Notes: generated from the letters alone by a model not told the origin. A stretch of DNA of 33,501 nt from an uncultured Eubacteriales bacterium (GCA_900540045.1 UQEF01000023.1:1-33501), one strand, 5' to 3'. Counted from the first letter of the stretch, positions 22,016 to 30,603 are shown. Made by a program: numbers and translations.

Positions 22016-23695
22016 TCACTGTTCAAATACGCTCTCTTCTCCGCCTTCGCTGGTCACCGCTCGGAAAGCATAGGTAGAGAGATCGGCCTCCAGCCTGGCC
22101 CGGCTTCCATCGCGCTCCCAGGCAAGCGTCAGGCGGTCCGGAGCGGCCTGCTCCACGGTCAGCGTGCCGCCCTCAAAGGCACCGCATGCGTTGCGCATGC
22201 GCATAAGACGCAGCTGGTCACGAACGATGGGACGCTCCAGCCCCGCCGCAATGTCCCGCCCGGTCAGGTTGGTTCGGTTGATCTCCTTGTGCCCGGCCTC
22301 GCCGCCACGGGCCACGGCCTCCCGGTCGTTTCTGCCAGCAAACAGGTCCAGATACCAAACCTGCGGCTTGCCCGGCATAAACAGCTGCAAAGCGCGCGCC
22401 AGGAGCATCTTGCGGTCGTCCTCGCCCAAGGCGCTGTAATAGGTAGCGTTCACCTGGTAATACAGGTTCTTCTGGCCGTGCAGGCTCTTGACCAGCCCTC
22501 CGCGGGATACCACCAGGTCAATCAGCGCCTGGATGCGCTCCATCGGCAGCAGTCCCTTGAGATCCAGAAGCGGGATGCCGTCGTGGCAGCCCAGCATGTT
22601 TACCGTGCGGATGCCCTCGTCCCGTTCTTCCTTGGCCCACCTGGCCAGATATTCGCCGGTATGGTTTTCGATGGCATCAATGACCAGCCCCGGCAGGAAG
22701 AAGTCATAGGTCATGTAACCCTTCCGGGTCAGAGTGCGGTATGCGCCTTCGGCATAGCTGGCGTGGATTTCCGGCAGGAGGCTCATGCCCAGAGGCTCAG
22801 CCATGCGGTGAATCTCCTCCAGCAGGTCCCAGGTTTCCGGCTCGTTCATGAAGTTGCGCCGTCCCGGCTCCTTGGGAGCGTAGGCGAAAGCATCCAGCCG
22901 GACGATGGCCGCGCCATAGCCAGCCAGCTTTTTCAGTGTTTCACGGTAATACTCCCACACCAGGGACGATTTCAGGTTGAGATCCATCTGCCCCAGGTAA
23001 CGGCAGCGGGCTTCTACCGCCTGTACCGCAGCCTCGCGGCAACCTTCAAAACCGGTGAAGTCGGCCCCGGCAGGCCCTTTGCCCGCCTGTACCGACGCAT
23101 TGATTCGTCCGGCCAGCCTGTCTGCCTGTGCATATTGCAGGCCGCAGGGCGACATCAGATCCTGCGCGTCAAGCACCGGATAGCGCACCTCCTGATAGAA
23201 GGTGTTCCAGTACGGCCTCTTGCTGCCATCGGGCATGCGAACCATCAGGATGGGCAGGCCAGGCTTGCGGAAGAACATGTCCTGAATCAGCGCCGGGTCT
23301 GGCTGGATGTATCCCTCCGGCGTCATCTCGCCCTTTCCCGCCCAGAAGCGGTTCCAGTCGATAAAGAAGTCGCGGTAGGGCGATTCATCGCCCCGCGCCA
23401 GCAGATCCTGAAACTGGGGACTGAGCACGGAAAGGTGATTGAGCACAAAGTCCAGCTTCAGATCCAGCCCAAGCTCGCCCACACGCTTAAGACTGCCCTC
23501 ATCGGCCAGCAGGCGGTTGAGATCGTAGCTGGCCACGGAAAAGCCGCGGTCCAGATCGCTGTTGAACAGGCTGGGCAGGATATAAAACGACCGAAATGCC
23601 CCCCGGCATTCGGGACGGGCCAGAAAGTCCGCCTCCGCCGCCAGGTTGCCGCCCAGGCTATCAGGATAAGCATTGAGCATCACGCCCTGATTCAT
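22016..23695 (-). CDS. Sucrose phosphorylase family enzyme (GH13 subfamily 18)
   Basis: A 559-residue retaining glycoside phosphorylase of the alpha-amylase clan. Visible motifs: 'DFVLNHLS' (region I), 'AAIVRLDAFAYAPKEPG' with the nucleophile Asp, 'LLPEIHASYAEG' with the acid/base Glu, and 'NMLGCHDGIPLLDLKGLLP' with the transition-state Asp. 'YYQVNATYYSALG...ARALQLFMPGKPQVWYLDLFAGRND' is typical of sucrose phosphorylases. It is longer than the classical 480-505 residues because of extra sequence around residues 150-240, near the substrate side, so the acceptor sugar may not be fructose. It would turn an alpha-glucoside plus phosphate into glucose 1-phosphate. It is the last gene of the esterase-esterase-kinase operon. 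Confidence 0.9.
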   Translation of the reverse strand: MNQGVMLNAYPDSLGGNLAAEADFLARPECRGAFRSFYILPSLFNSDLDRGFSVASYDLNRLLADEGSLKRVGELGLDLKLDFVLNHLSVLSPQFQDLLARGDESPYRDFFIDWNRFWAGKGEMTPEGYIQPDPALIQDMFFRKPGLPILMVRMPDGSKRPYWNTFYQEVRYPVLDAQDLMSPCGLQYAQADRLAGRINASVQAGKGPAGADFTGFEGCREAAVQAVEARCRYLGQMDLNLKSSLVWEYYRETLKKLAGYGAAIVRLDAFAYAPKEPGRRNFMNEPETWDLLEEIHRMAEPLGMSLLPEIHASYAEGAYRTLTRKGYMTYDFFLPGLVIDAIENHTGEYLARWAKEERDEGIRTVNMLGCHDGIPLLDLKGLLPMERIQALIDLVVSRGGLVKSLHGQKNLYYQVNATYYSALGEDDRKMLLARALQLFMPGKPQVWYLDLFAGRNDREAVARGGEAGHKEINRTNLTGRDIAAGLERPIVRDQLRLMRMRNACGAFEGGTLTVEQAAPDRLTLAWERDGSRARLEADLSTYAFRAVTSEGGEESVFEQ

Positions 23696-23707
23696 CGCGG
23701 TTCCTCC

Positions 23708-24646
23708 TCACGCCTGCGCCATCAGGCGGGTATACTGCTCATAGGTCATGATCTCGCCGGCCTTGGAAAGAATCAATTTGGCCTTGTGAGCCTGCGCCTT
23801 GAGCATCTGCTGTTCCAGCTCCAGCACCATGGTGGTAAAGGGGCTGTCCGCGCGGCCATCGCGGTTGCGCGCCTGGCGGTGAGCCAGGGTTTCCGCGGGC
23901 GTGCTGTTGAGCAGTACGGGAATATCGACGCCCTCATACCAGTCGGAATTGCCGTGCGTCCACTCGATCACCAGCACGCTTTTGCCGGTCATGTCCACTG
24001 CGTCATACCACAGCTCGGTGGGCGTGCGGCCCATTCGCTTGAGGTACAGCGTGGGCGCGCCCTGCTTGAAATCGCTCACGATATGGCCGACCTGGTCAAA
24101 GTCGATTTCCTTCTCCGTGCCCAGATATCCGCGCAGGGCATTTCTGCCCGCCTGCTGGTAAACGGCCAGCCAGGGGTAGCGGCTTACGTTCGCGGGCGCG
24201 GCGTCGCCATCCTCGGGCCAAAGCTCCCTGAGCGCCTGCGCCTGTTCCGGGCGGTACATGCCATTGGCAACCAGCCCTTTCAACCCGCCGTCATGAAACA
24301 CACGGCGACGCTCGGCGTCATTCTGTTCCGGGTAGCGGCGGGGGTAGTTGTCCCCCGACAGGGTATACGCCCCTACTCCCTCGGCGTTTAAATAATAAGA
24401 AATCAGCGAGGCAATCTCCGATTTACCCACACCCGAGCCACCGCACACCGTTATCACGGCGCGCCCGCAGGAACTTTCACCCAGTTGCCGGGCCACAAGC
24501 TCCCTCAGCACGGGATAGATCGTCCTTGCCTTTTGGATGTGCTCCTCCGTAATGCAGATTTTGTCACCCGGCATGTCGCCCTGCGCGATCGTGCCCGAAA
24601 GCGCCGGCTCCTGCCATGGCGCGGTCAACCTCTCCAAGTCCGTCAT
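23708..24646 (-). CDS. P-loop kinase, PRK/adenylylsulfate-kinase-like
   Basis: A 312-residue nucleotide-binding protein. Walker A is 'GGSGVGKSE' (69-76), followed by 'YTLSGDNYPRRYPEQNDAERRRVFHDGG', where Asp of SGDNY fits the substrate/Mg position of uridine kinase and phosphoribulokinase relatives, and 'KSVLVIEWTHGNSDWYEGVDIPVLLNSTPAETLAHRQARNRD', a lid-like Arg segment. Automated annotation would probably call it adenylylsulfate kinase, but the length and the lack of other sulfate-assimilation genes argue against this. It lies 12 nt upstream of the phosphorylase, so phosphorylating a sugar or polyol released by that enzyme is the more likely job. Confidence 0.78.
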   Translation of the reverse strand: MTDLERLTAPWQEPALSGTIAQGDMPGDKICITEEHIQKARTIYPVLRELVARQLGESSCGRAVITVCGGSGVGKSEIASLISYYLNAEGVGAYTLSGDNYPRRYPEQNDAERRRVFHDGGLKGLVANGMYRPEQAQALRELWPEDGDAAPANVSRYPWLAVYQQAGRNALRGYLGTEKEIDFDQVGHIVSDFKQGAPTLYLKRMGRTPTELWYDAVDMTGKSVLVIEWTHGNSDWYEGVDIPVLLNSTPAETLAHRQARNRDGRADSPFTTMVLELEQQMLKAQAHKAKLILSKAGEIMTYEQYTRLMAQA

Positions 24647-24665
24647 CTGCCATTCCTCCGGTCAT

Positions 24666-25439
24666 TCAGTGGGATTCGGTCATAAAGCGGAAAGCCGGCT
24701 CCAGCATTCCATCCCAGAAGGGGATGTCGTGCTGGCCCTCGCCCTCCAGGTAGGTCAGCGGCAGGCCCTCCTTGCGGGCGAAATCCGCAAAGCGGCTGCA
24801 CATATCATATACCAGCGCGTCCTGACGTCCGCAGCACAGGAACATGGGCGGTACATCCATGCCCTGCTCCTTGGCCTTGAGCAGGCTGTAGCGGGGATTC
24901 ATCCAGGATTCCCGGTAGCTGTCCTCATCGCCCATCCAGGCGGAAAAGAGCTGGTTGGGCAACGAGCCGTCCCGCCCGCTCAAGAGGTCGGTCACATCGA
25001 TGGCGGGCGAGAACATCACGATTTTTGAAAACGTGTCGTGCCAGCGAAGCCCGTTGGTGCATGCGCCATAGCCGCCCATGGAGATACCGCCGATCCAGGT
25101 ATCCTCCCGCCGGGTGGACAGGCAGGGCAGCATCCGCCGCGTGACGCGCACCAGCTCGTCGCCCACGTAGCTGCTGAACAGCGCGCAGCGTTCGGGATGG
25201 TCGGTATAAAAGGAGTTTTCACCGTCCGGGATGATCACGGCCACCCCATATTCGGCCGAGAAACGCCGCAGGGGCAACAGCGTGGCCAGTTCCTCGGCGT
25301 TGGCGGAGTAACCGGGAAGAAAGTACAGCGTGGGATAGGGGGCCTGTGCGTCCTCATATCCGTCGTGGAAGGGCAAAAACGCATGCACGCCCACCCCGCG
25401 CCCCAGCATTTGAGACTTGAAGCTGATCCGAAGGTACAT
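24666..25439 (-). CDS. Esterase D/tributyrin-type esterase (copy A)
   Basis: A 257-residue alpha/beta hydrolase of the EstA/esterase D family. The nucleophile elbow is Gly-Ile-Ser120-Met-Gly-Gly-Tyr, with Asp207 (GRQDALVYD) and His237 (GEGQHDIPFW) completing the triad. 'YPTLYFLPGYSANAEELATLLPL' holds the oxyanion loop. No signal peptide, so it acts in the cytoplasm on substrates already imported. The ATG is one base after the stop of copy B and the GGGAGG site lies inside copy B's end. The two share the active-site block 'RREDT.I.GISMGGYGA..NGLR..DTFSKI'. It likely removes acyl groups (acetyl, feruloyl or similar) from a sugar. Confidence 0.9.
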   Translation of the reverse strand: MYLRISFKSQMLGRGVGVHAFLPFHDGYEDAQAPYPTLYFLPGYSANAEELATLLPLRRFSAEYGVAVIIPDGENSFYTDHPERCALFSSYVGDELVRVTRRMLPCLSTRREDTWIGGISMGGYGACTNGLRWHDTFSKIVMFSPAIDVTDLLSGRDGSLPNQLFSAWMGDEDSYRESWMNPRYSLLKAKEQGMDVPPMFLCCGRQDALVYDMCSRFADFARKEGLPLTYLEGEGQHDIPFWDGMLEPAFRFMTESH

Positions 25440-25440
25440 C

Positions 25441-26226
25441 TCACTTGCCTCCCTTCGCCGTGAGGAACTCGCACAGCGGCGTCATGGCGTGCTTCCAGAA
25501 CACGTGGTCATGTCCACCCTGCGCTTCATAATAGGTCATGGGCGCGCCCTCCGCCTGCATGCGGTGTGCGAAATCGCGTCCCGCCTGATACACCAGCGGA
25601 TCTTCCGTTCCGCAGGCCAAAAACAGCCGGGGCATATCCTGTGGTTTTTCAAGGGCCTTGCGCGTCGCGGCCTCATAATCGCGGTACGACCCGTGATAGT
25701 GCTCCGGATCTCCCAGCAGCGCCAGCATGGACTCCCTGTGAAGCGGGCTTCCGGGCTGCATCTTTCCGTTCTCGGGATACATGCCCAGCGCGGGCGAGAG
25801 CATGCCGATCTTGCTGAACGTATCGCTGTAGCGCAGGCCGTTGATCAGCGCGCCATAGCCGCCCATGGAGATGCCGGCGATGAACGTATCCTCCCGCCGG
25901 TGCGACAGAGGCAGCAGCTTACGCGTCACCTCCACGATCTCCTCGCCCACGTAGCGGCTGTAGTAGGCGTTGCGCTGCTCGTCATCGACGTAGAAGGAAT
26001 TGTCGCCGTCGATCATCACAATGGCGATGCCATGCACCGCGGCGTACAGAGCGAAGTTGGTAAACGTGGCCGTCTCCAACGCCCCGCCGGAATATCCGTG
26101 CAGAAAGTACAGCGTGCGATACGGCGGGGGCACGTCGTTCCAGTCGTTATAGTCGGGCAGGAACACGCGCGGATAGACGCTGCGCATCAACATGTCCGAA
26201 CGAAAGTTCAGGTGGAGGTTTGCCAT
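25441..26226 (-). CDS. Esterase D/tributyrin-type esterase (copy B)
   Basis: A 261-residue paralogue of the next gene, and the first gene of this leftward operon. Catalytic residues: Ser120 (GISMGGYG), Asp209 (CGTEDPLVYQ) and His239 (AQGGHDHVFW). The oxyanion segment reads 'YRTLYFLHGYSGGALE'. The copies differ clearly in residues 140-200, the cap that shapes the substrate pocket, so they may remove different acyl groups or act at different positions. AGAGGTGAT precedes the ATG. It is divergent from the LacI gene. Confidence 0.9.
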   Translation of the reverse strand: MANLHLNFRSDMLMRSVYPRVFLPDYNDWNDVPPPYRTLYFLHGYSGGALETATFTNFALYAAVHGIAIVMIDGDNSFYVDDEQRNAYYSRYVGEEIVEVTRKLLPLSHRREDTFIAGISMGGYGALINGLRYSDTFSKIGMLSPALGMYPENGKMQPGSPLHRESMLALLGDPEHYHGSYRDYEAATRKALEKPQDMPRLFLACGTEDPLVYQAGRDFAHRMQAEGAPMTYYEAQGGHDHVFWKHAMTPLCEFLTAKGGK

Positions 26227-26259
26227 GGGAAAATCACCTCTTGCTGCGTTATTTCCGGT

Positions 26260-26287
26260 TTGACTTATCCCAAAAAAAAGGTATCAT
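26260..26287 (+). promoter_or_regulatory. lacI promoter
   Basis: TTGACT (26260-26265) and TATCAT (26282-26287) with a 16-bp spacer. The -35 lies in GGTTTGAC, which matches one half of the operator at 30482 and 32673 but lacks the other half. The divergent esterase operon has no clear promoter hexamers in this gap. Confidence 0.6.
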
Positions 26288-26320
26288 AGTGCACAGGAAA
26301 CAAACCAAGGAGGAATGGCA

Positions 26321-27301
26321 ATGGCTACGCTCAAGGACGTTGCCCAGCGCGCGGGCGTTACGGTGACCACCGTTTCACGCATGCTCAACGACCGCGCCCG
26401 CGTCAGCGAGAAGACCCGCCTTCGTATCCGGACCGCCATGGAGGAGCTGGATTATCATCCCAATGAACTGGCCCGGTCGCTGGCCAAGAAAAACAGCCAT
26501 TTTATCGGCCTCATCGTTCCCTCGGCGGACAACTTTTTTTTCAGCTGCGTCATCGCCAGCGTAGAGCGATATGCCAGCGCCGGCGGCTATAAGCTGCTGC
26601 TTTGCGTATCCAATCACGAAATTCAAAAAGAGAAGGAATTCTTCAGCATGCTTCTGGGAAACAAGGTGGCCGGTATCATTCTGGCCAGCCATACCCAGAA
26701 CCTGGAGGAGTTTGCGGACGTGGACGCACCCGTCATCACCATTGACCGCACGGTCAGCCCCCGCATCCCTTCCGCCTGCGCGGACAACTACTACGGGGGC
26801 TATATCGCCGCTGAGCACCTGATCGCGCGCGGCTGCCGCCGGCTTTTGTACGTCAGCGGCAGTGCGCACCTGGACATGGACGCCAACAAGCGCTATCTCG
26901 GTTTTCAGGATGCATGCCGCCGCCTGAGCGTGGACAAGCCCAGTGCTGTGGACGCCGCCGAGCGGCAATTTGTGCGCATGGATTATCAGGAAACGGTGGC
27001 GGCGATCTTCCGCAATCACCCGGACGTGGACGGCATTCTCTGTTCCAACGACGTGATTGCCGCCGAGATCATTCAGTATTGCCGGCGGCATGAGATCGAC
27101 ATCCCCGGCCGGCTGAAGCTGATCGGCTACGACGACACGCGCCTCGCGTCGCTGTGCTCGCCGCAGCTGACCAGCATTCATCAGCCGGTGGAGGACATCT
27201 GCCGCTATGCCGTGGAAAGCATCCTGCATGCCTCCAGCGGAGGAGTCGTACCCATCTGCGCGGTATTCCCCGTCACGCTGGTAACGCGCGAGACTACCTG
27301 A
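26321..27301 (+). CDS. LacI-family transcriptional regulator
   Basis: A 326-residue LacI/GalR regulator. The ATG at 26321 is 7 nt from AAGGAGG; the ATG at 26315 is too close to it. Residues 1-60 are the helix-turn-helix and hinge ('ATLKDVAQRAGVTVTTVSRMLNDRARVSEKTRLRIRTAMEELDYHPNELARSLAKK'), the rest a periplasmic-binding-type sensor ('FIGLIVPSADNFFFSCVIASVERYASAGGYKLLLC', 'VDGILCSNDVIAAEII', 'LKLIGYDDTRLASLCSPQLTSIHQP'). It stands between the esterase operon and the ABC importer. CG-centred palindromes, the LacI type, overlap the promoters of the importer and of the third esterase, so it is their likely repressor, released by an imported sugar. Confidence 0.94.
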   Translation: MATLKDVAQRAGVTVTTVSRMLNDRARVSEKTRLRIRTAMEELDYHPNELARSLAKKNSHFIGLIVPSADNFFFSCVIASVERYASAGGYKLLLCVSNHEIQKEKEFFSMLLGNKVAGIILASHTQNLEEFADVDAPVITIDRTVSPRIPSACADNYYGGYIAAEHLIARGCRRLLYVSGSAHLDMDANKRYLGFQDACRRLSVDKPSAVDAAERQFVRMDYQETVAAIFRNHPDVDGILCSNDVIAAEIIQYCRRHEIDIPGRLKLIGYDDTRLASLCSPQLTSIHQPVEDICRYAVESILHASSGGVVPICAVFPVTLVTRETT

Positions 27302-27306
27302 CAGGA

Positions 27307-28140
27307 TCAGCCCTTGACGCTGCCCTGCACAACGCCTTCCAGAATCTGCTTCTGACCGGCCAGGTAGAAGGCCAGCATGGGCAGAATGCTCATGACCAGA
27401 CCGGCCATCATAGGCGAGTAGTCGTTGGAGTACTGCGCGCAGAACACGCGGATCATCATGGGCAGGGTGCGCATGTCCTGCGTGTTGAGGAACAGGCTGG
27501 AGAGCAGGTAGTCGTTCCACACGCCCATGGCCACGAACACCAGCAGCGTCACCTGGATGGGAGTGAGCATGGGCAGGATGATGTGGAAGAACAGCTTGGT
27601 GCTGCTGCACCCGTCAATGAGAGCGGCCTCGTCGATCTCGCGCGGGATGGAGTTGAGGAAGCCGCGCACCAGGAAGATGGAAAAGCAGATGTTCAGCCCC
27701 AGGCCGATGTAGATGACCGGGATCAGGCTGTTGGTCAAGCCCAGCTGAGAGGCGTAGATCTTCACCAGCGGGATCATGTACGCCTGGAACGGGGCGCACA
27801 TGGAGGCGAGCATCAGGTAATAGATGGTGGAAACGAACTTATGCCGCACACGGCTGACCGCGTAGGCGGCCATGGCGCCCAGCAGCGCGATGAGCGCGCA
27901 TACGCACACGGTAATCACCAGCGAGTTGCGCAGCGAGGTAAGGAAGTGCATCTGCTCGAAGGCATAGCTGTAATTGCCCCACTGAAGCACCGTAGGCAGG
28001 CTGAAGGGATTGCTGGTAAATTCGCCGGTGGTCTTGAGAGAGTTGGTCAGCACCAGCACCAGCGGGAACAGGTAGAACACCGTGGCGATGAGCGCCAGCA
28101 CCAGCAAAACCACGGCGGTATAACGCTTCTGTTTCAGCAT
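27307..28140 (-). CDS. Sugar ABC transporter permease (MalG type)
   Basis: A 277-residue inner-membrane permease with six helices. The EAA loop reads 'EIDEAALIDGCSSTKLFFHIILPMLTPIQVTLLVF', which docks the ATPase. It belongs to the CUT1 family for di- and oligosaccharides. Its ATG overlaps the stop of the MalF-type gene (TAATG). No ATPase gene follows, as is usual where a shared MsmK-type ATPase serves several importers. It converges with lacI with only 5 bp between stop codons and no visible terminator. Confidence 0.95.
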   Translation of the reverse strand: MLKQKRYTAVVLLVLALIATVFYLFPLVLVLTNSLKTTGEFTSNPFSLPTVLQWGNYSYAFEQMHFLTSLRNSLVITVCVCALIALLGAMAAYAVSRVRHKFVSTIYYLMLASMCAPFQAYMIPLVKIYASQLGLTNSLIPVIYIGLGLNICFSIFLVRGFLNSIPREIDEAALIDGCSSTKLFFHIILPMLTPIQVTLLVFVAMGVWNDYLLSSLFLNTQDMRTLPMMIRVFCAQYSNDYSPMMAGLVMSILPMLAFYLAGQKQILEGVVQGSVKG

Positions 28141-29021
28141 TACATCTGCACCTCCCGCCGCGACGTGAAGTAGGCCTGAAGCACGGAGATCACCGCAACG
28201 ATCACAAACAGCACGACCGCCTGCGCCTGCGCGTCGCCAAACTTGAGGCTGACAAAGGCGCGGTTGTAGATGCGCAGGGCGATCATCTCCGTAGAGTTGA
28301 AGGGACCGCCGTCCGTCAGGGTCATGTTGACCTCAAACACCATGAACGAACGCACGATGGCCAAAAACAGGCAGATGGTGATGGAGGAACGGATCATGGG
28401 CAGGCGCACGTTGCGCAGCACCGACCAGCCGCTGGCGCCGTCCACGCGGGCGGCCTCCACCAGCTCGGCAGGCACGTTGGTGAAGCCCGCCACGTAGATG
28501 ATCATCAAATACGCGCTGAGCTGCCAGGAGGACACCACGATCAGCGCGATCATGGCCTTGGTGGGGTCGGAGAGCATGGATGTGCTCAGGAAGTCGATGC
28601 CCAGGCTCTTGCCCACGGCGGTGAAGCCGTAGTGGAAGATGTATTTCCAGATATAGCCCATGGCCACGCCGCCGATGACGTTGGGAACGAAGATGGCGGT
28701 ACGGAACAGGTTGCGGCCCTTGAGCGCGCTGGTCAGCAGCAGGCCCAGCGCGATACCCAGGATGTTGCTGAGCACCACCGTGCCGATGGTATAGACAGCA
28801 GTACGGCCGAGCGTTTCCATGAATCTGGGGGTGGAGAAGATTTTGATGTAGTTTTCAAGCCCGATAAATTCGTAATTGTTACCGATGCCGTCCCACTGCA
28901 GAAAAGAGATGAAGATGCCGTACAGGAACGGTATCACCATCGTGGTCAGCCACACGAACACGGCCGGCATGAAGAACAGCAGGATCATTTTCCAGGTATC
29001 CCGCTTCTGCGCGCTCAGCAC
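28140..29021 (-). CDS. Sugar ABC transporter permease (MalF type)
   Basis: A 293-residue CUT1 permease with six helices and the EAA loop 'ELVEAARVDGASGWSVLRNVRLPMIRSSITI'. It starts with GTG at 29021, 8 nt after GGAGGGAGG; no ATG is available before the first helix. It forms the channel with the MalG-type protein and receives sugar from the binding protein encoded upstream. A hairpin lies between it and that gene. Confidence 0.95.
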   Translation of the reverse strand: MLSAQKRDTWKMILLFFMPAVFVWLTTMVIPFLYGIFISFLQWDGIGNNYEFIGLENYIKIFSTPRFMETLGRTAVYTIGTVVLSNILGIALGLLLTSALKGRNLFRTAIFVPNVIGGVAMGYIWKYIFHYGFTAVGKSLGIDFLSTSMLSDPTKAMIALIVVSSWQLSAYLMIIYVAGFTNVPAELVEAARVDGASGWSVLRNVRLPMIRSSITICLFLAIVRSFMVFEVNMTLTDGGPFNSTEMIALRIYNRAFVSLKFGDAQAQAVVLFVIVAVISVLQAYFTSRREVQM

Positions 29022-29055
29022 AGGCGTTTCCTCCCTCCGCTCGGATGATAAAGGA

Positions 29056-29089
29056 ACGGGCAGGGCCTATGCCCATAAGCCCTGCCCGT
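29056..29089 (-). other. Intercistronic hairpin after the binding-protein gene
   Basis: ACGGGCAGGG and CCCTGCCCGT pair perfectly over 10 bp (extendable by one more pair) around a loop of about 14 nt. It lies in the 95-nt gap between the binding-protein stop and the MalF-type start. No T-run follows, so partial termination or protection of the upstream mRNA is more likely than full termination; this would raise binding protein over permeases. Confidence 0.6.
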
Positions 29090-29116
29090 CCGCAGACAGT
29101 GTTGTTACAGGATGGA

Positions 29117-30409
29117 TCAGATATCCTGGAAATACGCCTCGATCTGGGCCGCAAGGGTGGCGCGGTCCATCTGGTTGGCCAGGTAGGCCTGCATGTAGGG
29201 GCCGCACACCAGCCAGAAATCGGTGGGGCCTTCGCACAGGCAGGTGCTGATGTCCAAGATGCGGCCTTCGTTCAGGTACTTCTGGGTTTCCACGGCCAGC
29301 GGGTTCTCGTTGACCACGTTCACCTCGTCGAAGGGCAGGGTGGAGCCGAGGTTGGTGACCATGAATTCCTTGCCCTCGTCGCTCAGCGCCAGCCACTTGG
29401 CCAGCTCAACGCCGGCGGCCTGCTGCTCGGGGGTGTTCTGGTACACGTCCACGCAGTACGCCTTGGGGCAGGAGCCCAGAATCTTGCTGTTGCGGGGGTC
29501 AGTCTCGTCGTTGGTCAGGGGCAGGGGCATCATGCCCAGCTCGTCGCGCTCGGCGAAGGTCTGAATCTGCAGCCAGTTCCAGTCGCCCTGGAACATGGTG
29601 GCCACCTCGCCGGTCGCCAGCATCTCAAGATCTCCCTCCTGAGTATCGGCCAGCGGGTCGGCGTCGTTGATGTTGTACTGCTTGAGGATGTCGAACACGT
29701 CCATCAGGTTGTTGAAGTGCTCCAGCTCCATCAGCTTGGTTTCGCCCGTGTACATGCCGTTGAGGATGGCGCGCTGGGTCTCCTTGTCGCCCAGCCACTC
29801 GGAGAACAGCTGGCAGGCCAGGTAGTGGGAGCCCAGAGCCCAGTCGGCGCTGAACACCACGGTCGCGGGGGTGCCGGCGGCCTCGAAGGCGTCAAAGAAT
29901 TCGACCAGCTTGTCCACAGTGTTGACGGTGTTGACGTCAAAGTCCTCGCCGAGCACCTCGGCCACCAAGTCCTTGTTGTACATCAGGCCGAAGCCCTGAT
30001 AGCTGGAGGGGATGCCGTAGATGGCCTCGCTGCCTTCCTTCTGGCAGTACTCCCAGCCGCTGAGCACATGGCTCATCCACTCGGTGTCGCCCTGATTAAA
30101 GTCGTACATATAGTCGCTGTAATTAAGGATCTGCCCCACGTCCAGCAGGGACACGGTTGGAGCGGTGCCGGCAGAGTAGAGCGCCAGCCACGCGGCCAGC
30201 TGATCGTCGCCGCAGGGATAGTACTCCACGGTGATGCCGGGGTGCTGGGCCATGAACTCGTCCAGCAGCGCCACGGTGGCGTCGTCCACGCCCGCCTGCG
30301 TGGAGTAGAAGGAGATGGTCACGGGGGCCTGCGCGGTTTCCGCGCAGGCGGCCGTCATGGACAGCAGCATCGCAGCCGCCATCAGGAGCGCAGCCAGTTT
30401 CTTAAGCAT
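29117..30409 (-). CDS. Sugar ABC transporter substrate-binding protein
   Basis: A 430-residue family-1 (MalE/UgpB-like) binding protein. It starts at the ATG at 30409 with GGGAGA upstream. The signal peptide is 'LKKLAALLMAAAMLLSMTAACAETAQA'; the Cys in 'TAAC' could be a weak lipobox, or the signal may be cleaved at 'CAETAQA' by signal peptidase I, so anchoring is uncertain. Binding-fold landmarks are 'GEVATMFQGDWNWLQIQTFAE', 'LGSCPKAYCVDVYQNTPEQQAAGVELAKWLAL' and 'EGKEFMVTNLGSTLPF'. It captures the sugar outside the cell for the two permeases downstream. Its promoter carries a LacI-type operator. Confidence 0.95.
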   Translation of the reverse strand: MLKKLAALLMAAAMLLSMTAACAETAQAPVTISFYSTQAGVDDATVALLDEFMAQHPGITVEYYPCGDDQLAAWLALYSAGTAPTVSLLDVGQILNYSDYMYDFNQGDTEWMSHVLSGWEYCQKEGSEAIYGIPSSYQGFGLMYNKDLVAEVLGEDFDVNTVNTVDKLVEFFDAFEAAGTPATVVFSADWALGSHYLACQLFSEWLGDKETQRAILNGMYTGETKLMELEHFNNLMDVFDILKQYNINDADPLADTQEGDLEMLATGEVATMFQGDWNWLQIQTFAERDELGMMPLPLTNDETDPRNSKILGSCPKAYCVDVYQNTPEQQAAGVELAKWLALSDEGKEFMVTNLGSTLPFDEVNVVNENPLAVETQKYLNEGRILDISTCLCEGPTDFWLVCGPYMQAYLANQMDRATLAAQIEAYFQDI

Positions 30410-30459
30410 GTTTGGGTCTCCCTTTCGATTCAAATTTCCGTCCCTTACGGATTGAGACA

Positions 30460-30488
30460 AGTATACCATCGTCCTTCAAAAATGTCAA
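30460..30488 (-). promoter_or_regulatory. ABC importer promoter
   Basis: On the minus strand a perfect TTGACA (30488-30483), a 17-bp spacer and TATACT (30465-30460). It should be strong when not repressed. The -35 lies inside the operator at 30482-30499. Confidence 0.85.
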
Positions 30489-30499
30489 CCGTTTGACAT
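30482..30499. promoter_or_regulatory. LacI-type operator at the ABC importer promoter
   Basis: On the minus strand ATGTCAAACGGTTGACAT: 7-bp perfect outer arms and a central CG, the hallmark of LacI-family operators. It covers the -35 box. It matches the operator at 32673-32690 in 15 of 18 positions. Confidence 0.75.
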
Positions 30500-30603
30500 A
30501 TAAAAATGGATAAAAAGTTCTTGTAATAGTCGAATATTCCATTCAAAATGGGCAATTCGTCCAATTTTCCCCACAAAGTTTTATTTTTTCCTTGCTAGAA
30601 AAA

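Noticed and set aside
22289..24391. A 700-residue open frame on the plus strand across the phosphorylase and kinase genes
   Set aside because: It is antisense to two well-supported genes and crosses their junction. The composition (His/Gln/Arg/Gly-rich) is typical of a shadow frame.
23708..24646. Assignment as adenylylsulfate kinase (cysC)
   Set aside because: The protein is far longer than CysC, the segments outside Walker A do not fit, and the context is sugar catabolism.
26240..26275. A third copy of the LacI-type operator between lacI and the esterase operon
   Set aside because: Only one half (GGTTTGAC / GTCAAACC) matches; the other arm is absent, so I keep it as a half-site remark only.
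29045..30496. A 483-residue plus-strand frame opposite the binding-protein gene
   Set aside because: Shadow of a clear family-1 binding protein; no start signal and no known fold.
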